A stretch of DNA of 64,000 bases from Toxorhynchites rutilus septentrionalis (lineage: Eukaryota > Arthropoda > Insecta > Diptera > Culicidae). Made by a program: the position numbers and the translations under genes. Location: positions 92,516,564 through 92,580,563 of the forward strand of contig NC_073746.1 in the NCBI RefSeq assembly GCF_029784135.1, given 5' to 3'. Positions 56,116-64,000 of this stretch are shown in pieces (positions within the stretch are counted from its first letter, which is position 1; every line of letters starts with the position of its first letter). Under the pieces are notes generated by a model. It saw only the letters and a program-made list of their open reading frames with translations, had not been told where the DNA came from and ran no database searches.

Positions 56116-56175
<60 letters not shown>
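55284..56175 (+). repeat. CTAGCTGACCC-type element, copy 3, with three internal units and an AT microsatellite
   Basis: Begins ACTAGCTGACCCGACGAAC. From 55600 a unit containing TCGGGTTT, ACCAACACATTTGGC, TTTATATAGAT and CGTTATT repeats three times. It ends in an (AT)n run at about 56120-56174. A 41-bp SINE stub lies inside (55513-55553). Confidence 0.75.
55513..55553 (+). mobile_element. 41-bp 5'-truncated SINE stub with 12-bp target duplication
   Basis: GTTGAGTTGAAAATCACAAT, then ATACAGATA and an A run, equals the last 40 nt of the SINEs at 9066 and 56707. CAATTCTCGTTC flanks it on both sides (55501-55512 and 55554-55565). Confidence 0.88.
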
Positions 56176-56176
<1 letters not shown>

Positions 56177-56694
56177 CGTAACGACGATTAACAGATAGGT
56201 TTGTGCACATCAATGGTTAGCGGTAGTGAGGATAAAGTGGTCAGTGAGGGTGAAGTAGTCATCTGCTTGTTTGGTAGTATAAGTATTCTATGTTGATACC
56301 GTATTAGTAGTTAACTTATGTTAGAAGAGTTCCAAGACTTTTGAGTCACCTTGTACTTCAGTAGAGTTGTAGCATGTCAAATTATGAATAATAACAAAAA
56401 TCGCTCTCTCGGTAGCTATTCTGCCGTAATTTCTCGTGACATTTAGTTCTTCGAAAAACTGAGATTGTACTGGTATGTAGATGCAGGAAATGGGCATATT
56501 TCTTTAGGTGACCACTTTGCCATCGCATCCTCTACAAGACTCGGGAGTACAAATAATCATCCATTTCTGAAGTTATCGTTTTTAAATAATCTTCTAATAA
56601 CAAAATACGAAATGAAATGGATTTTTTTTATAACGAAATTTAAATATGATGCGGGGTCTTCGCTGATTCATTTATGGAAAAAGGTGCAAAATTA
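56176..56694. other. Unassigned DNA
   Basis: No gene or repeat recognised. Confidence 0.4.
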
Positions 56695-56706
56695 ACATAC
56701 CTCCTC

Positions 56707-56860
56707 AGTGGAGGCGATCTGGCGTAGTGGTAACATACATGCCTCTCACGCTAAAGGTCACGAGTTCAATTCTCACTCCCGACATTCTTCCAAAAATGGA
56801 AGTAAAAAGTGACGAACCAGCCAAATGAGTTGAAAATCACTATAATACAGATAAAAAAAA
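56707..56860 (+). mobile_element. tRNA-related SINE (Feilai-like), second complete copy
   Basis: 154 bp, close to identical to 9066-9218, with the same A- and B-box-like blocks and ATACAGATA plus A tail. The 12-bp duplication ACATACCTCCTC flanks it at 56695-56706 and 56861-56872. Confidence 0.88.
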
Positions 56861-56872
56861 ACATACCTCCTC

Positions 56873-57196
56873 CTTTTCTTTTCCGAAATGAGTTGACGTG
56901 AGATTACTTAGATTATGTTTAGTATTTTTTTAAACGATTGCGCTCAGAAAGATTATTATATTAACATTTCGATTCAAAAAAATACATTGAATTCATATTA
57001 CATCATCACAATACTTGTATTCTTTAAATTTTCGTTGTTTCAAAAATAAGTAGAATGTAAACATTTTGACCAAATTTGGACTGCTTAAAAATATTGTTTC
57101 ATTTAATTACATTATTAATTCCACAATTTTAATCAAAATGCTCGATATAACTTCAGATTATCACACAAAAATAAAGAATAAAAAATAATGTTTTTG
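56873..57196. other. Unassigned AT-rich DNA
   Basis: Nothing recognised. Confidence 0.4.
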
Positions 57197-58390
57197 GCGT
57201 AGGACTACGTCTTGATTTCTATATAGGGAGGTCACTCTACGAGAAATGTAACGTTTATTAAAAGTTTTTAAATGCACATTACGCAGAATCGTTCTTACGG
57301 TATATGTTATAATATATACCGTTAGACGGCAAAGAAGATTTTTTTTCGCCTGAGACATCAACAGCGGAAATAATAAAACAAGTGAGCAATTTAACAAATA
57401 AAAGAGGCATGTTTTGCGACCGGATGCGAAGGTAAATCATGTATTATGCATTCTTTCGTCCAACTTCGTTCCCATGAATGTTGTATGTAACACAAAATTG
57501 CGTGCAATAATTCGTTCTATCTAACAAATTAGCAAGATGTTAAAGTAATCAGATGCAAGATTTCATGCATTACTGAAACTTCATGCGAGATTTCAGCAAA
57601 GCAACGAGGAAAGTGTCACCCATACAGTGATCGTTCATTAATTAGGAGGAGACAGCGATTATCTTGCGAAGACTTATTGTGATCGGCATTGCATCGCATC
57701 ACAAAAATGAAACGAAACGAAATATTAATATTCTCCACGACTCATATTCATAATTCTCAATGACTCAATTCCTTATATGATAGATTGAGCAGTATAACCA
57801 ATTCGACTTGATTGTGATAGTCTGAAAACGAACATAATTTCACCGAAAAAGCTACTGCTCCCGATGCCTAATAGTAAGAATAAGACAACGGAAAGAAAAC
57901 ACAACTCCATAGTTATCCATTAAAAATAAAGCAACTTCATGATTTCATGTGCATTTTACCTCAAAATATTCCGAAATCGTGAGTATTTTCAATTTGTTTT
58001 TTTCGTTTCTTCGCCATAAATTTCATGTTCAATGTAATCAATGACGATATTTTTTTTTGTTTACCGATTCACATATGAGTCATCTACCATTCCACCCTGT
58101 TATGTGTCCCACTGATAATAATAAATCATTTTCAGTTACACAGTAGAACTTCCTGCCAGAGGCTTATTGTCTTTCTTTGTTTTGTTCGTTACAAACCGTT
58201 TGAAGGTTATGAGTACATACAACAAACGGTCCTTTTCAAGACTACTATTTACAGTTTCAAAAGAGTTAAACTAACAGTTTTCTGAACAATGAAAAGAATT
58301 ACATTTAAAATAACCGAGTGTTCTGAACCTTCACAGTCCTACGTCAAACTTTCGTCCGTGCCCCTAGGCTCAGATCCTGCTACTTTTCTT
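57197..58390 (+). repeat. Repeat family F, copy 2, with GACGTAGGACT-type ends
   Basis: Left TTTTTGGCGTAGGACTACG, right (inverted) GTTTGACGTAGGACTGTG, so the ends form an inverted pair. The body matches 50655-52010 in order, without the Tc3-like insertion or the heptamer array. Confidence 0.75.
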
Positions 58391-59344
58391 TTTGCTGAAT
58401 TTCAAATTCAGCCTTCAATCACTTTAATTTTTATTTTTATTAAAAAATATTTTATTAAAAATCTTTTCAGTCTCTTGTCACTTTTTGCTAAAAAATTATA
58501 CAGTCAGGTATTTTGGAATTAGAATTACAAATTAGTGTTTCAATAGTGTTTCATTCCGTGAGAAGTGTTTAACGTCGAATCTGGATTGATTCCCCTACAC
58601 TGCAATTGAAACCATTATAATACATTCTATTCGTTCCATGGTCCCTTGTTGCCAATTCTTTCGAATTTTCATCAATTTATATCAAAACGAGTTCCGTCGT
58701 AAAATAGAGGTTTTTCACCCTCCTCCTTTTCTTGCTCTTGAGCGGAATGAACGGAGCGAACCATAAAGAAAAAAAACCCGTGAAATAAACAACCCTTTCT
58801 CTCACATTTTCCGACCGCCCGAATTCGTAGCGTGATCGGTGCGGGGGAAAAGGAAAATATCCGCAAATCTTGGAAACAATAATTCAGAATCTATTGTCTG
58901 ACCAATTTGCATTAATTTGAATAAATAGTATATGCTATTTCTCCCTGCCCAAAAACTCCCGGTACAAACATGCAAACAAGTTCGGATGGTTCGTCTGACT
59001 GACCGGTGGGTCACTGGCAAACGTGAAAAATGCAGATCGATTCGATTGGGAGTTTTCCGGCGGCTGGAAGGGTGACTGAGGGGGTGGACGCGGACGAACT
59101 CTGTTGTGTGGTTCATTTCAGCACTTTCGAGAGTGTGTGGGAGAGTGTAAGAGGAGAAAAATTTGTTAGGTGGGGCAAGATTCCCGATTATGTTTAGAAT
59201 CATCATCGTGAAAATCATATAGATTAAAATTATTTAGATTATACGATCGTTTCTTGGAATGAACTATTATGATAAAAAAAACCCCAAAAACAAAAATGCT
59301 TTTCACACAAGAAAAAACAGGAAGTGGGTTATATCTATGGTATA
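58391..59344. other. TE-poor region, no gene recognised
   Basis: Even composition from 58600 to 59160, no repeat ends and no recognisable protein in the short minus frames. Confidence 0.45.
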
Positions 59345-59349
59345 ACCGC

Positions 59350-60947
59350 AAGGGTGACGTAGGACTATCGTTGATTTAGAGATCATTTGTTTGAAGTTGA
59401 ATCTAAATCCATTCTGAATGAATGAATATTTGGGAGACTTCGAAAACGAGAGCGTTACGTTGGAGGCACAAGGTTTTATGCATCCAATATAGGATACGAA
59501 AAACCTTGTTCTGAAGAATAATCTTCAGAAGCTAACCTGCTAACTGTACTTGATTGACAAATCACAAACCCAAATGTATTATATGGATATTTTATGGATA
59601 GAAAACATTAAAATAAACTCTTTCACATGAATGTAATTTTAAATTCCCAGAGGAACTGGCAGATAATTTTCAGTAACGATTAGATATTTCCACATTTTCC
59701 TCGATACTGGAAGCCCACCAGTGGTTAATACCAACTCGATAACCACCTGTTAATAGTACTTGATTGAAAAATATTTGGTCACAGTGTTACATGAATAGAA
59801 AACATTCAAATAAACTCTTTCACATGAATGTATTTTTAAATTCCCAGAGGAACTGGCTGATTATTTCCCAGCAATGATTAGATCTTTCCGGAACTTTCTC
59901 GATGCTGAATGGCATCCAAACGGAAAGAATTCTGCGCGTGTATGTGTCGATCCTTCGCCGTCCACCTCCTCCAGCACGTTAGGCAACGATGTTGTCTTGT
60001 CGATGTCCTCACGAAAAATGAATGTGTCTCACCACCAGAATATCGCTTAAGTATGCTTTTTGTGTGTGATTGAATCGAGAGAAGGTGTGGTTTACGATGG
60101 CAATTTGGAAGGCAAACTAGAGGGGAATGAACTCTCTGAGCTCGGAACTTTCGGCGACAGAGCAATAATCGGTTGCGGGCGCATACAATATTGGATACGG
60201 AAATATCCTACTGATGGGGAAGAATAATCTTCAGAAGCTATCCTGTTAATTGCGATTGATTGAAAAATCACAAAACCAAATGTATTTGATCACAGTGTTA
60301 CATGGATAGAAAACATTCAATTAAACTCTTTCACATGAATATATTTTGAAAATTCCCAGAGGAACTGGCAGATTATTTTCAGTAACGATTAGTTATTTCC
60401 ACATTTTCCTCGATACTGGAAGCCCACCAGTGATTGATGCCAACTCAATAACCACCTGTTAATAGCCGCGCGTGTATGTGTGTGTAGCGATGTCTTCCCA
60501 GGGAACCGTTTGTGGCATCACTCTCCTCCTGATAGATTCCCTTCTGGCCTAGGGTGCACAAACAGGCTCTTGGTGACACCGTTCATCCGCGCTTTCATGA
60601 TAAATAAAGAGCTTCACCGCAACAGCGACAACATGCTCCAATCGCTGTTCAATTAGAACTGAGAGGATTTCCGAGCGCCGCTCGCTTATATACCGATTGG
60701 TGATTTCAATAGCCTGTTTTGAAAGCAATTTTAAGACTATTGAAACAAGTTTTTGGATCAAAAAGTAACAAGTATATAACGCGTAGACATTTTATCTTTC
60801 GAATGAAGTGTTTATCATACCATTTCGTTCAGTTGTTTAGGAGCTTTTAACGCTCAAAATCTCGGTCTCCGGCGTAACGCTTTCGTTTTCGAAACTTTGA
60901 TTTTACACCCCGGTATAGAAATGAAAGACGTAGTCCTACGTCAAAAA
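59350..60947. mobile_element. 1.6-kb non-autonomous element with inverted ends and internal direct repeats
   Basis: Near the left end GTGACGTAGGACTATCG (59354) and CTTCGAAAACGAGAGCGTTA; near the right end, inverted, TTTTTTGACGTAGGACTACG (60947) and TTCGAAAACGAAAGCGTTAC. Inside, blocks of 200-260 bp carrying CTCTTTCACATGAAT, AATTCCCAGAGGAACTGGC and CGATACTGGAAGCCCACCAG occur three times (from about 59500, 59765 and 60225), the middle one incomplete. Confidence 0.7.
60657..60700 (-). promoter_or_regulatory. CCAAT-TATA-Inr core promoter inside the 1.6-kb element
   Basis: The minus strand reads CCAATCGGTATATAAGCGAG, followed by TCAGTT with its A 32 nt after the TATA start. The layout is textbook for an insect RNA polymerase II promoter. 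A 70-codon frame covers the segment (60549-60761, minus) but has no known domain. Confidence 0.5.
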
Positions 60948-60949
60948 AT

Positions 60950-63048
60950 ATTAGACAATCAAAGTATGACATCGAAATTTTTAGATGATATTTGGAAATC
61001 TGTAACCTTGTTTTAGATTATTGTATGAAGAAAAAATGCCTTTTAACATCATTTTGAAGCTACAAGGTTTTTTCTTTGGAGTTTTGTAGGTGAATGTTCT
61101 AAACTTTAAATGTATGTGCTTTGTAGAATAACATATTGAAGAAAAATACCTGGGATTTATTTTTTTTGTCTTTTTGGGTAAAATGACTCGAATAGATTCT
61201 AAAATACTTATTTAAATGGACAAAAATCCTAAATGGAATCCATCTCATCCCTGTGGATCTTCCGAACATTTTACCGAATATGTCCTATTTTTTCACTTCA
61301 TGGAGGGCTCGCAATTTGATAACCCATCTCTTCATTTCGCCGATGGTTAGAGGTTCAACGTCGAGTATTCGTCTTGTGTCCATGTCAATCGATGTTCAGC
61401 CAGCAGCTCAGAACGGAAAATAGCCCAAAATATATGGGTTATGTGGGCGCATTAGACGCTGGAAAGAACCAACCTCTCGCGAGTACACCTTCTTCCCTGC
61501 AAACGGTGAACAATTTCTCAACTAGGTTATCACTCGACTAAAATGACTCGCACATTCGAACCCTGGATAACAAGAACAAAGACGTACCTACATTGTTTGA
61601 TACCTGTATCATCCTGCTAACTCACAGTTCACTTGTAGGTGTTTTCTCGTCCCGCATTCATATTCACCTGATTCGTTTTTTACCCTTATTGATATTGTCG
61701 GCGAAAACCATCCCCCAAACCCTGGAAGCACCCTCGCCGAGGGAAAAGCCATCTTCTTTGCCGAATAATAGCGCACCTCTCGCCCCGCACCGGCCTCCAT
61801 CGACCACGAGTCAAGGTGGCTTGCATGACGACGGAGATGTTTATGGACAATCTGAAAGAATGAGACGGACGTAATAGAATAAAAAAAATATATACACACA
61901 CGAGAGTCCCGAACAGATGGATGTATCTGGGCCAATAAAAATAAATGAGCACTTTTCGCCTCCTAATGAGAGTGCATTGAAACATTTAAATAGACGGTCG
62001 AAAAGGTTGACTGTGGGTTCGTTTTTTTCCACCTCGCTCTTTCTGGTTGTGCGCTCGGGGTTTACGGGGGGGTTTCCGTTAATGGTCAATACATTAGAAG
62101 GAAGCAACTCATCGTAGATTACGGTCAAAAAATAACCTCAACCCCGGGTGCGAAGGAGTTGACCGGAATTGACTGTCCAAAGCCCGTCCGGTGGTGTTTG
62201 GCGACGAGATTCATGATGCTGCTGGTGCTGATGCTGGCTTCCAGAATGACCCCAGCCGTCGATCCGTCCGTGTGTACTTGCATATGCTGGTAGTCTCTGG
62301 GCCGTAGCACACCTTAATGACATCGGAAGGAAGGAGGAAGGCGCACCCGGTGGAAGCGGAGATTACATCCGTCGATATAAGGAGACCGTTGGATATGTGC
62401 GGCGAAGAAAATGGATTGAGCTTTGGCAGTAAAAATAATGCACATGACACACACGCTAAAAGCAAAAATAGATTATTCAACGTTGTTTTGTCCCTTCTTG
62501 ATCAACGCGATTCCACTGACGTTAACGGCTTCGGGGTTTGGTATAGTGGGCGGACAGTCGTTGCGAATGTGGAAATTGATTATATCGCTGGGACGGGCAC
62601 TAGCTGATAGTGGATCAATTAACGGTTCAGCAAGTGTTTTCAGCAATAAGGTACACCGAGGAGTGATTGACGGAACATCACGTTTTTAGCAGTGTATATG
62701 AAATATGTTGACCCGTGTACTAATTGGAGGACTATGAACAGAGCTCAACCAACTGTGTCTCAATAACTTTGACCAATTTCTTCGGATCCCTTGATACAAA
62801 TGTCGCATAATTTACCGATCTACAATTTATTAATTGACACTATTACCTTGATTACTTCTGCCGCAATTTCATTTCAAACTCGTCATAACTATTTAATCTT
62901 CAAATCGCACACAGTGAAGTGAAATAGGTGGTTTTTTTGAAATGATATAAAAAGAAGCAAAAGTAATAGAGATAACTTCAAAATTTTAAAATAACTAATA
63001 AACTTAAAAGTTATTACAGAGCGGACTCGATTATAGACAGTATATATA
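60950..63048. other. TE-poor region, no gene recognised
   Basis: 61250-62700 has even composition with many short open frames on both strands, none recognisable. A TATAT run at 63041-63050 precedes the mariner. Confidence 0.45.
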
Positions 63049-63184
63049 TTAGGCTGTCAAAAAAGTCCTGCGGTATTTCCGCGAGGTGTCGTTGCAAGCG
63101 CGTAGTTCTAGTTGTATTCATTGTATCGAGTCATACTATAGCTTGTTGGAAAGGTATTTGCGCGCTATAATATAGACCTTGACA

Positions 63185-63472
63185 GTTGTGTGGAGGGAGA
63201 ATGTGATCCTCCTATTACATCCAATGTATTTCGCTCGCAATGTGTTGTCTTCCCTTCTATAGGTACCGTGCCTATGCGACGCAGCCCTGCCGCCCATACT
63301 TCGCCCACTTTGCGGTTTGCTCCAACCCTGCATCGTCCAACCGAATTACGCAGCACCAGCTCTCGCCCTTCGGCATTCTGTCAACGGTGAGGGCAAGACG
63401 TGTGCTCCGCGGACAAAAGCATAAAGCATCTCCGAAATGGCTGGTTTTTTGGTGGCTAAAATCGCACAACAG
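63185..63472. mobile_element. Small insertion in the mariner 5' UTR
   Basis: Sequence absent from the other mariner copy, with GTTGTG at its left and CACAAC at its right (imperfect 8/10 inverted ends CAGTTGTGTG/CTGTTGTGCG). It is richer in G and C than the mariner. No clear target duplication, so the class is open (MITE or SINE-like). Confidence 0.65.
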
Positions 63473-63514
63473 TATTTTGTTTGGTTAAGTCGTTCGTGAG
63501 TTATAGTGTCGCAA

Positions 63515-64000
63515 ATATGGAGCAAAATAAAGAGAAAATCCGACATATTTTACAGTACTACTATGACAAAGGCAAAAATGCATCTCAAGCTGCCAATAAA
63601 ATTTGTGCAGTTTATGGACCCGATACAGTTTCCATTTCCACCGCACAACGATGGTTTCAACGTTTTCGTTCTGGTGTAGAGGTCGTCGAAGATGCGCCAC
63701 ACTCCGGAAGGCCTGTCGTCGAAAATTGCGACAAAACCGCTGAATTAGCCGAGAAAGACCGGCATAGTAGCAGCCGTAGCATCGGCCAAGAGCTGGGGAT
63801 AAGTCATCAAACCGTTATTAACCATTTGAAGAAGCTTGGATTCACAAAGAAGCTCGATGTATGGGTGCCACACACGTTGACGCAAAAAAAAACATCTTTG
63901 ACCGTATCGACGCATGTGAATCGCTGCTGAATCGCAACAAAATCGACCCGTTTCTGAAGCGGATGGTGACTGGCGATGAAAAGTGGGTCACTTACGACAA
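63515..64000 (+). pseudogene. Mariner transposase, N-terminal part, frameshifted, partial
   Basis: The ATG at 63515 opens the same helix-turn-helix domain as the first copy (MEQNKEKIRHILQYYYDKG). The A run after the codons for TLTQ has nine A (63883-63892) where the first copy has seven. The frame shifts and ends at 63930. In the shifted frame the text resumes (IDPFLKRMVTGDEKW) up to the window end, just past the first catalytic Asp. Confidence 0.9.

Larger units (their letters stand above)
63049..64000 (+). mobile_element. Mariner (DD34D) element, second copy, cut by the window end
   Basis: Left end TTAGGCTGTCAAAAAAGTCC, then the same 5' region as the 32-33.3 kb element but in the opposite orientation. 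A 288-bp foreign block (about 63185-63472) interrupts the 5' UTR before the ATG. The right end is beyond the window. Confidence 0.93.

Noticed and set aside
58229..58244. Histone hairpin as a working processing signal
   Set aside because: GGTCCTTTTCAAGACT has a disrupted stem; kept only as a decayed sister of the 51865 hairpin.
59500..60480. CRISPR-like pattern of repeats
   Set aside because: Units are over 200 bp, unevenly spaced and diverged; this is internal duplication of a eukaryotic repeat.
63190..63390. Overlapping frames in the mariner insertion
   Set aside because: Lie within a foreign GC-rich block, open on both strands, no known motif.

Overview
This window reads as a repeat-dense insect nuclear genome, most likely a culicine mosquito of the Aedes type. 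Evidence: tRNA-related SINEs resembling Feilai, a Tc1/mariner element with DD37E spacing (a group first described in aedine mosquitoes), DD34D and DD41D mariners, an I-clade non-LTR retrotransposon carrying an RNase H domain, many TA- and TTAA-flanked MITEs, metazoan histone 3' stem-loops, and a candidate spliced exon. Nothing looks bacterial. The species call is an inference from repeat content; no conserved host gene body is visible to confirm it.

Layout. 1-2.09 kb: minus-strand, 5'-truncated copy of an I-clade retrotransposon whose ORF2 is open to the window edge. 2.1-8.1 kb: mostly unassigned DNA, an RT relic, two copies of a TA-flanked MITE, a mariner relic, and a TTAA-flanked element with one MITE nested in it. 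8.4-13.2 kb: a relic of histone genes (two broken H2A copies, four histone 3' stem-loops, core-promoter-like sites), with a SINE and a foldback arm nearby. 13.4-14.6 kb: a long inverted-repeat element. 14.6-17.6 kb: TE-poor DNA ending in a candidate first coding exon (17433-17630). 18.2-25.5 kb: a Tc1-like element split by a 5.7-kb I-clade retrotransposon (copy B). 25.5-29.7 kb: nested non-autonomous repeats and a 707-bp 3' fragment (copy C) of the same retrotransposon. 30.5-35.1 kb: a run of DNA transposons, including a 1.28-kb mariner and an intact DD41D element. 37.5-39.8 kb: a large AT-rich foldback. 40-44.6 kb: dispersed repeats, a tandem-unit element and a DD37E transposon. 44.6-47 kb: TE-poor. 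47-60.9 kb: repeat families, a Tc3-like relic, SINEs, and a 1.6-kb element with direct repeats. 61-63 kb: TE-poor. 63.05-64 kb: a second mariner copy, cut by the window edge.

The genes here are almost all transposon genes and mostly broken. Two reading frames look intact: the DD41D transposase (33494-34576, minus) and ORF2 of retrotransposon copy A as far as it is visible. The only candidate host coding sequence is the 18-codon exon at 17576-17630. If real, its gene runs along the plus strand and most of the window is intron, which would fit the TE-poor islands between the repeat blocks.

The most unusual signals are: histone-type mRNA 3' stem-loops both in the decayed histone cluster and inside dispersed repeats; a recurrent GACGTAGNNCTACGTC module at the edges or joints of several unrelated repeat families; and many nested insertions whose target duplications or related unfilled copies are in the window, so their order can be read directly.
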